Source: Ischnura elegans | Lineage: Eukaryota; Arthropoda; Insecta; Odonata; Coenagrionidae | Direction of reading: 5' to 3' | Assembly (NCBI RefSeq): GCF_921293095.1 | Contig: NC_060259.1 | Coordinates: forward strand, 23,381,812 to 23,445,811 | DNA length: 64,000 bases | Shown: piece after piece, positions 10,125-21,659 of the stretch | Layout: each line of letters starts with the position of its first letter | How positions within the stretch are numbered: the stretch's first letter is position 1 | Notes under the pieces: model-generated | Told to the model about the DNA's origin: nothing | Databases searched by the model: none | What the model saw: only the letters and a program-made list of their open reading frames with translations | Translations under genes and position numbers: made by a program

Positions 10125-10298
10125 ATGCAAGTGGAACTAAAGAAAACAGCTGAAGAGTCTAATATGTATGACTCAAGAATGAGGAAATCTTAATCTTGAA
10201 GAAGGTTCAAAACTGCCTTGAAGCATTGGAGATGTTGATAGTTGATATGACGGAAGATGAAGAAAGAAGTAAGGGCTTGAAGTATTGTGAACTAGGTA
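10125..10298. repeat. Long direct repeat flanking a LINE fragment (right)
   Basis: 174-bp partner of 9072-9253. Far longer than an ordinary LINE target-site duplication (typically under 20 bp), so the arrangement needs another explanation, such as a tandem duplication or staggered repair. Confidence 0.9.
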
Positions 10299-10348
10299 AT
10301 TAGCATGATGGACATGAATGAATATTCACTAATTTAAATAAATTAGAC

Positions 10349-10656
10349 CAGGGGCGCAGCTAGGAATTAAGGCTGGGGGGGGGGGGGGTTTAGGTGTAAC
10401 TAATACTGGGGTGTGTGGGAGTATGGAAAAGGTACCCACAAGGATAAGCGGTATGTGTGAGATTGATAAATTTTGGAATTTCAAGAAAAATGGTTCAAAT
10501 TGGTGAGTTTTACGGTTCTCTGAGAGATATTTTATTGATCCTTACGCTATTCTATTAGTAATATCAATCCAATTAAGTAAAATGGATTAAACATAAAATT
10601 TCTCTGAGCTCTGGAGGGGGTTTTATCCCCCCAAACCCCCCCTCGCTGCGTCACTG
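10349..10656. mobile_element. Short hAT-like non-autonomous TIR element
   Basis: 308 bp. The ends are CAGGGGCGCAGCTAGG and, inward from the right, CAGTGACGCAGCGAGG (12 of 16 identical). The 8-bp flanks are AATTAGAC (10341-10348) and AATTAGGC (10657-10664), one mismatch. A G run lies just inside the left end and C runs just inside the right. No coding sequence. Confidence 0.8.
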
Positions 10657-10885
10657 AATTAGGCAGCACGCTGAGAAATTAGGGTATGCTGAACACTAGA
10701 GCTGGGAGTTTCAGTACATTTTTAGGAATTCGTTCACGTGGTTAGATTTTTGACAATGATAAGATTTTTCACATTGTCCATAATGAAAAAAATCATATAA
10801 ATTCATGATTATTTTGACTGAGCCTAATCCACAAATCCATGATGCACACACAGCAGATCCAAGTGATTTTCAATGTTTTACATAG

Positions 10886-10990
10886 GGGTCGTTCCATTTC
10901 AAATCAACCGGGCCCTGACACCCACCGTCTCCAATTTTCATTAAACTTTCCATGGTCATACATTCTGGTATGATTAGAGATTGTGTACAA
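10886..10990. mobile_element. Terminus of a GGGTCGTTCC TIR element
   Basis: GGGTCGTTCCATTTCAAATC, then CCTGACACCCACCGTCTC and ATTTTCATTAAACTT, matches the right terminal repeat of the element at 51085-52458 read inward (GGGTCATTCCATGTCAGTTC, then CATGACACCCACCGACTC, then ATTTTGATGAAACTT). This is one end of a related transposon. The opposite end was not found before 13.8 kb. Confidence 0.7.
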
Positions 10991-11625
10991 TTTTAGCCTC
11001 CAACTGTTGATTGTTTATGAAATATGAGCAATTGAATTTTGGGTTTGACCCCTACAGTGCCGCAACGTGCACCATATTGTTATTTTTATTTTTATCCATA
11101 ACCCCATTCTTTTGTTATGAAAAGTCATGATTTCCTTCTAGAGCTAAGTAGTCCATAATGATCCCAAGATTATCATTGTATATCAACTGCATGAAGTAAT
11201 TCAGCTGCAAAAAAATTAAGTTTACAAAAATCTCGCTTGTACCATTTTTCATTGTCAGCATCCACAGGGAAAGGCCATGCAAATACAGACTCATGGTTCA
11301 GTTTTAAGTAATCATTAATGTATGAGCAAAGATCCTGAGAAAAAAATCATGAGTCCAGCATTCCTTAAGAAAAAAAATACTTATTCTTTGTCACGGGAAA
11401 AAAAGGCATCTTTTCCAAGGCACATAGAAATTACATGATGTAGAGGAGAGATAAGCATTTACTTGTATGATTGAACTATATCGGAGCATGCGTTATCTCA
11501 CTACAGTGTATGCTATTGGCTAGTAGAGTAGGAAACACACGAGCAATCATGTGAATGCCCCCACGTACTGTTAATTTGGTACTATCAGGACTATTCGAGG
11601 TGAGGGAGTTTTATTTAAAAAAAAC

Positions 11626-12261
11626 TAGAGATGGGTCGATTCGCAGATTTCTCGGACTCGAATATTGAATTTGAATATTAAATCATTGCTCGAATATTCG
11701 AATACCTTGAATACTAAACGATGAATGCGGGAAAGTTTGACTTGGTTGCCTATGCAGCAGGAAACACAAGATTTTGGCTGGTAATTGTGATTTCCTTCAA
11801 AGGATTCAACAGGATTTTAGCAGATTAATGCAATATTTTAATTTTATGGAAGCAATTGGGCATATAGTTGATTCAACTAACATATCTTTCAAATACTCTA
11901 AGGGGACACACAACCTCGCGAAAAAATGATTGCATGCCGTCTCGGCATTTACACTGCTACGATGGATTTCTGTCTGATGTATACAAATGCCTTTCTGTCT
12001 TATCTACCAAACGCCATTTCAGCGGCACGCCCTCTGATCTGATACTCGGCTTCATCCAACTTCTTATTTTCAACAGGTAGCTTGGTTAACCCCCACTGCT
12101 GCCACCAATGACGTGCCTGCGACAGTGGATGGCGCGAAATTCAAAGTATTCGAGGTATTCGAGAGTGTACCTTTAGCATAATTATTCGAGATCTCGAATA
12201 TCGAATACTTTCCTGTATTCGAGGTATTCGAGTATTCGCGGATACTATTCACACATCTCTA
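11626..12261. mobile_element. hAT-like TIR element rich in TTCGAA/ATTCGAG motifs
   Basis: 636 bp. The ends are TAGAGATGGGTCGATTCG and, inward from the right, TAGAGATGTGTGAATAG. It is flanked by AAAAAAAC on both sides (11618-11625; ending at 12270). Both subterminal regions are dense in GTATTCGAG-type repeats. The middle (about 11720-12110) is shared with the unrelated pogo-like element at 50081. No transposase. Confidence 0.78.
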
Positions 12262-12604
12262 AAAAAAAACCTCCAGGAACCATGGTACACTATTACATTC
12301 TACATTCCGTTTAACCTCAGTCCAAAGACCAAGTATGCACATCTCATATCCAGATGTATTGAAATCACAGGAATGTATATTATCAAATGTCAAAGGGAAC
12401 TGTAATTGATCATTTGAATTGAGAAATTTCTCATGTACTTCACACTAATCCTTATTTTCAATGTTTCATTTAGTTATTCTACATCACTGGAAACTTGATA
12501 AAAACAGTACAATTCAAATCACCATCCTTACCAATTGATTTGGAAGTGAACTTCCTCTTAACTGGCTGACCACATTCTGAGATGTCTTAATTTTTTCACC
12601 AACT

Positions 12605-13140
12605 TTAAATATTTTTTTTTAATGTTGGCCACTTCCTCCCTCAAGAAGTACTATGACCTTCCAGAGCTTATGGTTGCAGGAGGATTAAGCATACACAATA
12701 AGTGTCCTAGTGACACACAGCAAACATCTCTCTCTGGCTAAGAGAATAAAGGAGAGGGTCCTTTAAGTGTCGTGAACTTAACTGAAATATCACCTCCTTC
12801 ATGGTTGAGAGCTTCCACTAGTCCAAAGTACCACTCCTTACTGTAGATACAAGCTGCGTGTTAACCAACAGCCAAATTATCTGGGAAATCCACTTTTTCA
12901 GAGCAAAAATAAAATACAATGCTGTACTCATCATCCAGGCCAGTGAACTTTGCAGCGACTCTTCTATCCAATAAAACTAATATCACACCTGAGGTCATCA
13001 TTTCATGTAGGAAGCCCATTCATTTTCTATCATCTTTGATACGTGTTCTCCTATGGTTAGACTGGCACATGCTTTTATATTAACAGCTGGGTCTGCAATG
13101 AGGCTCTCTGAAACATCAACCCCAGCAACCTTAAGGCAAA
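12605..13140 (-). pseudogene. Degenerate unknown transposon-type ORF
   Basis: On the minus strand, 12852-12605 reads as one frame with a single internal stop. It contains YSKEWYFGLVEALNHEGGD, then SVKFTTLKGPSPLF, and LGHLLCMLNPPATISSG. This looks like the C-terminal part of an uncharacterised protein family met in arthropod and hydrozoan repeats (a WY-G-V ... GP-P-F ... PP pattern). That family memory is not verified. Farther upstream (12860-13140) two short frames with protein-like composition (KVAGVDVSESLIADPAV; DRRVAAKFTGLDDEYSIVF) may be more of it. It could belong to the GGGTCGTTCC element whose end lies at 10886. Confidence 0.4.
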
Positions 13141-13794
13141 GGCACAGACAGGATTAAGGTGGTAAATAGCACAATACGAACAACCTAGAAGACAACACAC
13201 AGTTGTAAAAACTCAACCCTCGCAGCAAACTAATTGAAAGTTTCAATTCAATCCATCATTTTCCTCGAAAGAATAGAGAACCAGGATTGAAAATGGCAAA
13301 GGCCAGGGTAGCTTGCTACTTTTCCACTACCATTTTAAAGGACAGGGTGTTGCCAATGAAATATGAAGCAGTTATAACCTAAATGTCACAAGTAAAGGTA
13401 CAAGTCACATCACCTTCTAGCTGGAGTGAAAGACAGGTAAATGATGCCAAAATTATAAAATTGCATAGCAATTAAACATATGGATATATCAGCTAGCAAA
13501 ATCCCAACAGAGATAGCAATCCTACACTTCAATGAATGAGCAAAATCAAATTATCATGGTAACTAATGGGCTCTTGTCATCATACCCATATTTACCAATA
13601 GTCCATATTAGGTACCACAAAGTACTACATACCTCCACTTGTACAGGCTGAAAGCCCATCAACTAAAATGCATTATACTAGGATAATTGGGTTTTGACTA
13701 AGTTGTATCACCAATAAATTATAGCTCATGGGATGAGAGACAAATCTCAGAACCCAACAACCAAAGCAGGTTATAACTTGCTATCCATTATTTA
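13141..13794. other. Non-coding stretch
   Basis: No exon, repeat end or RNA gene recognised between the degenerate ORF and the 3' tail of the minus-strand LINE. Confidence 0.4.
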
Positions 13795-14767
13795 TTTATT
13801 TATGTAACGCCAAAAACAGCACTAAGGCATTTACATTGGGTTTATAAACAAAATAAATTATGTAAATATAATTAAAAAGCATGTATAAAAATAATCTCAT
13901 AAATAACAATGACTTTCAACATATACAATACATACAAAAGGTGGGTATTAAAAAGATAGTCTTTTCAGTTGGTTATTAAAATTGGAGCGGGAGGCAAAGA
14001 GGTCAAGAGAAGAAGAAGTATTTGAGATTGAATTGAAAATGGAGGGTAAGTGGTAACAGAGGGAGCTATGAGATATTGCCAGACGGAAATTGGGCTGGTG
14101 CAGAGCTTCATTATTGTGGGTTTTGCGAGCTGGAATGCGGAGTGAAAAGCATGTTAGGAGATCAATGTATCTGAAGGACCCATTCACAATGAAGTAAAGA
14201 AATTTGATGTCTGATGTCAATCGGTGGAGGGTGGGGTGTAATAATCCAAGCGAATTAAGTATTTTTACAAGTGAAGAGAATCTGAGGTGAGGTGTGCGAT
14301 GGGGAACTATTGCTAAGAAGAAATTGAGCGGACGGTTGAGTAGCTTTCGTGTGGTGGGAGAAGCAGTTGACCAAATGGGAGAGCAATATTCAAGGATGGG
14401 TGGCACACATCCAACGAAGACGGATTTTAAGGCACTCGGTTCGGAAATCTCGTTCAGATGATATAGGGTCCCAACCACTGCCATAGCCTTGTTAACAATG
14501 GTTTTTATATGTCCATAGAAGGTTAATTCTTGGCCAAAAGTGATGCCTAAATCGGAGAGGGAAATGACAGAGGGAACGGGTTGATTATTTAAAGTATAAG
14601 TGGAGGTGATAGTGCTATTCTACAGCAATAAATACATCGCAGTGGATTTTCCAGGATACACAATTGCCATTTATTGCACCATTTCTCTACCGATTGAAGA
14701 GCAGTTTGTAAAACCAGGGAATCAGCCGCGGTGTTAACCCTTTTAAATATTTTACAATCGTCGGCAT
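13795..14767 (-). pseudogene. Minus-strand LINE, 3' half (RT after the catalytic DD, to the tail)
   Basis: Reading from 14767 down, the first residues continue a YADD motif (ADDCKIF), then RVNTAADSLVLQTALQ. After a frameshift come an SLSDLGITF motif, HIKTIVNKAMAVVG, and the long frame 14484-13948 with the PPILEYCSPIWS motif typical of CR1/Jockey-group C-termini. The element ends in a (TAAA)n-type tail at 13795-13806. The upstream half of the same open frame is at 21660-22061. The gap is exactly the gypsy insertion with a 5-bp TSD. Several frameshifts make this a dead copy. Confidence 0.88.
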
Positions 14768-14778
14768 TGCTGTAGATT

Positions 14779-15385
14779 CATTGGCTCCGTTAATTTGTTT
14801 AACCTGATGGTGGCTGATCTCAACTGACTGACAGTAGGCCGCTACCTTGGCGAGGGTTCTGTCCTCCATTCGCAGCAAAGACTCTTGAACGCCCTTGTCC
14901 GGGATGCCTTGAATCACGCGGTAGATTATCATATTTTCTTCCTGAGGGGCTGGACTATCATAACAACAATTCTTTATAAGTCGCCCACAATCTGTCAGAA
15001 AGCGGTCAAATGTCTCTCCTTCCTGTTGGAACCGTTGATGAAACACGAACAGTTCGTAAATTGAGTCTTGCTTTGGATTTACAAACTTTTCGTAAGCTTC
15101 CTTAACTTTGACGTAAGCTAGCTTATTTACATTAGATAAATCAAAAGTTTCAAATAGAGCTTGCAACCCTGCGATCCCAACATAGTTTTAAGGAGAGCTA
15201 TTTTCACTTTGCCCGCCGATTCATCTTGTCCCGTGGTGATAAGATAATTTTCAAAATCCCCCACAAATATAAGCCAATCTTTCTAGGCGGAAGGGCTCTC
15301 TAAATCGACAATATCGGGCAGTTTAACAAGGGGAATACCTGCCATCTCTGCAGTTTCGGTAGTATCTAAACCACTTGGAGTACTC
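14779..15385 (-). pseudogene. Gypsy gag, inverted relative to pol
   Basis: On the minus strand from about 15345: MAGIPLVKLPDIV, a stop, then WLIFVGDFENYLITTGQDE and GKVKIALLKTMLG (the typical gypsy gag start, W..F...F..YL..TG). The open frame 15166-14780 follows with YVKVKEAYEKFVNPKQDSIY, RFQQEGETFDRFLTDCGRLI and VQESLLRMEDRTLAK. No zinc-knuckle CCHC is seen; the frame ends at the LTR remnant. Pol is on the opposite strand, so this block was flipped within the element, during or after integration. Confidence 0.85.
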
Positions 15386-15390
15386 CACTG

Positions 15391-16310
15391 TTGGGAATAC
15401 AATCATGTGTTGATTTCAATCTGGTAAAATGTGTTCATGATATTTCCAGTAGTAATAGAGATGCTTTTGTGTTACATTATGAGGAAAATTTCAGTGGGAT
15501 AGGCTGTTTACCACAAAAATGTAAAATTGTCATTAGAAGTAATGCAAGCCCTGTTTGTAAACCCCCAAGGAGAGTTCCTAGTTCCATTAAGCCTCAGTTG
15601 AAATCAGAGCTGGATAGGCTGGAAAAGAAGGGTATTATAAAAGAGGTAGATACCCTTGATGCCAATTCTTGGGTTAGTAACTTGGTTATTGTCGAAAAAC
15701 CTTCAGGTAAACTAAGATTGTGTCTGAACCCCACTGAATTAAACTAAGTGATTCTCAGAATTTTCATGAAATTCCCTCAATTGAACAGTTGTCTGAAAAA
15801 TTAAGTAATAAGCACATATATTCAGTGTTTGATCTAAAAGAAGGGTTTCATCAGCTACGGCTTGACAATGATTCGTCGTTCAAGTGTTGTTTCTCTACCC
15901 TATTTGGGTGCTACAAATATTTACGCATGCCATATGGGTTGTCCAATGCCCCAGAGATGTTTCAAAAAGTAACTGAGCAAAATTTTGGAGATATTACAGG
16001 TGTAGTTTTGTTTTTTGATGATATTCTATGTACCGGAAGCTCCCAAGCTGAGCATGATGAGTGAGTAAAACAACTGATGGAGAGGGCAAAAGTAGTTGGG
16101 GCCAAGTTCAATGGAGACAAACTCCAGTACAAAGTATCTCAGGTGAAGTATGTTGGGCAAATATTTTCTAAAGAAGGTAATAAACCAGACCCGGATCGTA
16201 TTCATGCCTTGGTAAACTTGCCCGCACCAGGTGATCGCAAAGAACTACAGAGAGTCTTAGGAACGTTTAATTATGTTCGGATATACATACCAAATACGTC
16301 CAACAGTTGA
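15391..16310 (+). pseudogene. Gypsy reverse transcriptase, broken
   Basis: Three consecutive frames with in-frame stops or shifts. The first, 15391-15747, carries the pre-RT region and VCKPPRRVPSSIKPQLKSEL, KGIIKEV and SGKLRLCLNP. The second, 15789-16064, carries YSVFDLKEGFHQL (palm motif A), the substrate-pocket MPYGLSNAPEMFQ motif, and the catalytic motif as FFDD in place of the usual Y-[LI/V]-DD. The third, 16077-16310, carries the thumb and connection (KYVGQIFSKEGNKPDP, LVNLPAPGDRKELQRVLGTFNYV). Protease is not found upstream; the reading starts directly after the inverted gag. Confidence 0.88.
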
Positions 16311-16370
16311 GCTCCTCTCCATGATTTACTTAAAACTGATGTTGCATGGCAATGGCTTCCGAGCCATGAA

Positions 16371-17018
16371 ATGGCATTCACTCGGCTTAAAAATCTAGTA
16401 TCCAATGCCCCTGTACTGGCTAACTTTGATCCCAGTGCTAAATTAGTTATACAATGTGATGCTTCACTAAGTGGGCTAGGGTGTACGTTGTTTCAGGAAG
16501 GTCCTAAAGGTCTTAAACCAGTGCACATAGCCTCAAGATCACTCACCAGCAGTGAGTGCAATTATTCACAAATAGATAAAGAGCCTTTAGCAGTCTATTT
16601 TGCAGCTTCCAAATTTCGTTACTATGTTTATGGCAAACCAGTCCTGGTTCAGAGTGATCATAAGCCCCTAATCAATGTTATGACTAAACCAGTGCATCAA
16701 ATTGGTGCTGTTCGTTTGCAGCGACTAAGGTTGAAATTATTGAAGTATCAGTTAAATGTTACTTATTTACCGGGTAAACTTATGCATTTTGCCGACCATT
16801 TGTCACGCTCTTATGTTACAGACCATGTCACTGATGACCCACAAATGCTAGAGGTAGTCCATTCCATTAGCAAGCATCTGCCTATGTCTAAAGAGCGTCT
16901 GTCTCAGTTTCAATTGGAAACTAGCAAAGATATGGTCTTGAGTCAAATAAGTCAATTTTGCAAGTCAGCCTGGCCAGTTTATAAAAAGTTATCCAATGAG
17001 TGTAAAACGATATTATAA
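16371..17018 (+). pseudogene. Gypsy RNase H domain
   Basis: Open over 215 codons. It shows FDPSAKLVIQCDASLSGLG (first catalytic D), an Y-S-QIDKEPLAV motif with the catalytic E, FRYYVYGKPVLVQSDHKPL (second D), and the tether LPGKLMHFADHLSR typical of Ty3/gypsy polyproteins. It sits in order between reverse transcriptase and integrase. Confidence 0.88.
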
Positions 17019-17087
17019 GCTAAAAAATTATCTTTGTTTTGAAGAGGGTTTAATTTTTTAGGGGAAAAAGTAGTAGTTCCAGGTGCT

Positions 17088-18023
17088 TTGAGATCGTATG
17101 TCCTTAAGTTGCTACATGAGGGTCACTGTGGAGAAACTAAAACTAAGGCTAGAGGTAGAGGGTTATTTTATTGGCCAGGCATGTCATCTAGCATTATAGA
17201 TTACATAAAATCATGTAGAATATGTGAGAAGTTTCGCCCAGCCAATTTTAAGCAACCATTGCAACCCCGCTCTATGGCAAATCTTCCATATGAAAAAGTG
17301 GGTGCAGATATATTTGACTATTCTGGTAAATGTTATCTTGTCCTCATAGACAAGTGTTCTAAGTGGGTTGATATTTGCAAACTTAAGTCCAAAACAGCAC
17401 CAGCTGTCATAGATGCTATGCAGACTGTGTTCAGTACTCATGGGTTTCCTCGACTTCTCCTGGCAGGCAACATGCCATTTGCGTCCTGGGAGTGTAGGCA
17501 GTACTATAAAAGTAATGAAATAGAGCTGAGAACAAGTAGTCCTCACTATCCACGCTCTAATGGACTTGCGGAAATAGGGGTGAAGCTTAGTAAAATGATT
17601 CTAAAAAAGAGTCAGGAAGAAAAATCCGATTTCAGAAACCTTTTGAGTGAATAACGAAACACTCCTCTGCCTGGACTAGACTGGTCCCCATCTCAGTTGC
17701 TGGTTAATCGTTTACTACGCACAAAGATGCCGGTTACGTATAACACGCTTAAGCCCAAAGTCATCAGACCACAGGATGTGGTAAAAGCGTTACAATCAAA
17801 GCCGAACCAAATGAAATCCAACTGTGATAAAACCTCCAGATGGAAGGAAGTTACTTTTCAGATGGGTGAAAAGGTACTCATTAAAACAAGCAAGTGTGAC
17901 TATTGGGAGCATGGTGTCATTGTAAATAGACATAAAAGTCCTCGTTCGTATTTGGTGAGAAATTCAGTGGGAAATGTAGTGAGGCGTAATATCATACATT
18001 TAAAAAAAAGAATAGTAGCATGA
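17088..18023 (+). pseudogene. Gypsy integrase, inactive
   Basis: The first frame, 17088-17654, has the HHCC zinc finger (LHEGHCGETKTKARG...CRICEKF), then a catalytic core with the first aspartate in VGADIFDYSG. The second is lost: the usual SDNGPF block reads AGNMPF. A glutamate is retained in SNGLAEIGV. A stop separates it from 17697-18023, the C-terminal domain (VTFQMGEKVLIKTS; GNVVRRNIIHLKK). From 18024 to about 18300 degenerate pol-tail sequence continues until the nested LINE. Confidence 0.87.
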
Positions 18024-18385
18024 CCCTCATCTTATGCAACATTACTACCAGATGTGAATGCAGCAATCCATAATGCTGTAGAGTCAGAGAATCAAAATGT
18101 TGTACTAAGATCTGATATATATCCTGTTCATCCACCTATGTCTACCGCTGGGAGTGGTCATGTGAATCAACCAGGTGTACCCAACCCTATTGGTTGGTGA
18201 TCAATGGTGATCAACATAAACCTGCAGAAGTAGTTGAATCAGCGCCTCAACAAAACGGAGTATGCACTCGTGCTAAAACAAAAATAGGATCAGCAAACCC
18301 TCTGTGACTAGCTACCCCTAATGGTCAGGCTCCCTTATCTGCTTCGCGCAGTGCTATAAGTGAACCTAATACTGTTAAAACTAAA

Positions 18386-21243
18386 GTGAAGGTGTTACAC
18401 CTAAACATTCAGTGCTTACGGCACAAAATTAATGTTCTGGAATTATTTTTGAGTGAACATGATCCTGATGTTGTCTGCATTTCGGAGCACTGGTTAAACT
18501 CCGATGAGTTAAGTACTTTCAAAATCGAGGGGTATAATATTTGCTCCTCCTATTGTCGAACTCTTTGCAAAAATGGTGGTGTATTGATTCTTGTTAAACA
18601 AATTATTAGTGTACGAAACATTCGATTTATAAATCCAAGTATTGAGCGTGACTATGAATGTTGTGGAATCCTAATTGACATTGATGGCACTGCCATTGCA
18701 ATTGTATGTGTTTATCGATCTCCTAGTGGTGATTTTTCTATTTTTCTGGATTTGTTAAGTAATGTTATTCCAATCTTTGTAAAGAGTGCTAAGAACACAA
18801 TTCTCTGTGGGGACTTCAATATTGATTTCAGCTTGAAATCCACCCAGTCGAGGATGTTACTTGATTCGCTAAGATCATTCAATTTTGTCCCTACTGTGTT
18901 TTGTCCTACTCGGGTAACTCAATCTTCATCCACAACTATTGATAATATTTTCTTAGATATGCCGTCTACTGAAAGTCTTATCATTGATACACACTTTTCT
19001 GACCACAAAGCCCAAATGATTGAGATCAATACTCAATGTTGGTCAAACCCTAAGAACCCTCATGCTTATCATAAACGATCGTTCTCACCTTCATCCCAAG
19101 CATATTTTCAATGTTTACTGCAGCAGCAGTCCTGGGAATCAGTATATGGCGGGGATGATTTTAATACTAAATTTGATAACTTTTTATCTACTGTCTTGTA
19201 TTGCTTTGATGTATCTTTTCCTCTAAAAGCTGTGAGGACTTGTTCTAACTCAAAGAAAAAGTGGGTTTCAGATGAAATTAGAGCCTCATCTACTCGTTTA
19301 AGGCAGGTTTTTAATGAATTAAAATCAAGTGGCTCTCAGTCAATTGAAAGAGCTTACAAAACTCTAAAAAGTGAACATAGAATTTTGATTGATGAGACAA
19401 AAAGAAAATTCAATATGTCCATCATTAGTTCTGCTACTAACCCATGCAAAGCTGCCTGGAATATCATTAAAAACAGTAGTAGTTCTAAAACTTCTTCATC
19501 TAATATTAGTGCTGTTCTTCATGAAGGTTCAATAATATCAGAAAAAACTGCTATAGCTGACCTGTTCAATGTTAACTTTCTGAATGTCAATAATAACATG
19601 CTGACTCCCTATAACCAATCTAAGTATCCTGCCAACGCTGTTCGCTCCAAGGGATATTTAGCCCACTCTATTTTTCTTTACCCCACTGACGAGAAGGAAA
19701 TTAATAATATACTTGTTAAAATAAGTAGTAAACGCTCCTCTGGCATTGATAACATTCCAGGTTCTCTGTGGAAAGGAAATGTAAAAATGGCAATAATACC
19801 CCCATTAACATATTTAGTTAACGAGTCTCTCTCTCTGGGAATTTTTCCTGATAAATTAAAAGTGGCTAAGGTTATTCCTATCTTTAAGAATGGTGACCCC
19901 CAAGATATAAATAATTACTGACCGATCTCAGTCCTTTCAGTGTTTTCTAAGGTTTTTGAAAAGGTCATCTTCAACAGATTGTTATCATTCTTAACAAAAT
20001 TTGACATCCTCTCAAAATCTCAATTTGGTTTCATGAGAAATAGGTCTACTGAAACTGCCTTGGCGGAGTTCATTCATGTACTGATATCTGAATTGGACAA
20101 CCAGAACTCTGTTACAGGTGTATTTTATGACCTTAAAAAAGCGTTTGATTCAGTTGATCATGGAATCTTACTTCTCAAACTCAATAGTTATGGGATTTCT
20201 GGAATTGCCAATACCTGGATACAATCTTTCCTAAGTGCTAGATCCCAAGTTGTAAGTATCTACTCTTCTGGTATTGGTTCTCACACATCTTCTACTCCTT
20301 TGGCAGTCACTAGAGGTGTACCTCAAGGCTCCATTTTAGGTCCTCTTCTTTTTCTTGTCTACATTAATGATCTCCCCTCTTATTTTAATGGTGGGACAGT
20401 GGTCATGTATGCAGATGATACGGCACATTTATTGTTCTCTAAATACTTCAACCATGATGAAGTGCAACAAAATATCAGTTCAATGAATAAGTGGTGTGTT
20501 GATAATAGAGTTCTTATCAATGAAAAAAAATCTACTTTTATACGATTTCGTACTCCTCAGAGGGAAAGAATTTGTACTCCTCTTCTCAGGCTAAATGGTA
20601 AAATTTTATGCTCTTCGGCAGAAACTAGGTACCTAGGTCTATATGTTCATGAAACATTATCTTGGGAAGTGCATATAGACAATCTTTGCACCAAAGTGGC
20701 AACCGGTTGTTATTTATTAAGAAGAATTAAAGCTCTCTCAGATATTAAAACAGCCCTTTTGGTCTACCATGCCCATGTTCATAGCCGATTGAAATATGGA
20801 ATAGTAGTTTGGGGCCATTCTCACCATACTACGAGGCTTTTAAACTTCAAAAATGGGCCATCAGGATCTTAAGCAACACTCCAGGGAGAAGTAGTTGCCG
20901 GACACACTTTAAATCCCTAGGAATACTAACATTACCTAGTCTGTATATATATTCTACTGTTATTTTTGTCTGTCTCCATAAAAGTTTCTTTGGAATTGAA
21001 ATTAATGCTGATGTACATAATCATAACACCAGAGCGTCCAGGGATTTTAGGGTGGTCACTCATAGCCTCACCCTCTTTAGTAAAAACCCCCTTTATGCAG
21101 GGGTGAAATTGTTCAACTGCCTCCCACATAAATTAAGGGAAACAAAACCCTTTTCACTGTTCAAATCCCAACTGTATAAATACCTCCTCAGTAATTCCTT
21201 CTATTCTGTGGATGAATTTATTTCGTTGAAGTGGAATACTTGA
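18386..21243 (+). pseudogene. Nested CR1/Jockey-group LINE, nearly complete ORF2
   Basis: 18386-19921 encodes an apurinic-type endonuclease (LHLNIQCLRHKINVLE; VVCISEHWL; ILCGDFNIDF; the SDHKAQM signature SDH) and the linker. A TGA replaces the Arg codon in NNY-PIS at 19919-19921. 19940-20872 encodes the reverse transcriptase (QFGFMRNRSTETALAEF; FYDLKKAFDSVDH; RGVPQGSILGPLLF; MYADDTAHLLF; ETRYLGLYVHE). A frameshift near 20810-20870 leads to the C-terminal part, 20809-21243. The open frame extends upstream of 18386 without an ATG, so the true start is not defined. ORF1 is absent. The copy is dead by one stop and one frameshift but otherwise well preserved, hence younger than the gypsy element it entered. 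Confidence 0.9.
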
Positions 21244-21333
21244 CTGGTACTTCTATATATATTTATGACCTATGTATATTTTATTTTCCTCTATTTTGAC
21301 TTGCTCTATACATGTAACTGCATGTCCTGGAGC

Positions 21334-21366
21334 GAATAAATAAATAAATAAATAAATAAAATAAAT
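21334..21366 (+). repeat. (AATA)n tail of the nested LINE
   Basis: A GAATAAATAAATAAATAAAT-type tract marks the 3' end of the LINE. Gypsy pol-tail coding resumes immediately after it (TRSGHMVKPPRRL frame, about 21395-21448). Confidence 0.85.
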
Positions 21367-21477
21367 ATTGTACATCCTGCTGGCCTACCTATAACTACTA
21401 CAAGGAGTGGCCATATGGTTAAACCTCCAAGGCGTCTTGGTTTGTAAACTTTCAATTTTTATGTTCTTTTTACTCCT

Positions 21478-21488
21478 AAAAGGGGAGG
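21478..21488 (+). promoter_or_regulatory. Polypurine tract of the gypsy element
   Basis: AAAAGGGGAGG lies immediately before the LTR start TGTTGTAG. In LTR retrotransposons this tract primes plus-strand DNA synthesis. Its position directly at the LTR boundary supports the LTR call. Confidence 0.8.
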
Positions 21489-21659
21489 TGTTGTAGATCT
21501 TTAATCTGTGTGAATCTTCAGGGTTGGCCACCATGTAACTTGGTGTGGAAACTTAGAAGGTTGACCTCTAGGTTTAGATATATATCTGTGCATCACTGTG
21601 GATTGAAGTTAGTTTTGTATTGCAATAAGTTTTTACACCACAATAAAAAGATTAAAACA
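21489..21659 (+). repeat. Gypsy 3' LTR, about 171 bp
   Basis: It begins TGTTGTAGATC after the polypurine tract and ends AAAACA, so it has TGTT...AACA termini. A polyadenylation-like AATAAAA lies at about 21641. It is followed at once by the 5-bp duplicated target GGCAT. Only the first 11 bases of the matching 5' LTR survive, at 14768. Confidence 0.78.

Larger units (their letters stand above)
14768..21659 (+). mobile_element. Ty3/gypsy LTR retrotransposon, rearranged, carrying a nested LINE
   Basis: The insertion is bounded by the 5-bp duplication GGCAT at 14763-14767 and 21660-21664. In order it contains: an 11-base remnant of the LTR start (TGCTGTAGATT, 14768-14778), gag in inverted orientation (14779-about 15385), pol in plus orientation without a protease (15391-about 18300), a nested LINE (to 21365), the pol tail, a polypurine tract and the 3' LTR (21489-21659). 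It interrupts the reverse transcriptase of a minus-strand LINE at its catalytic YADD. It is unable to move: internal stops, a deleted 5' LTR and a damaged integrase. Confidence 0.85.
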
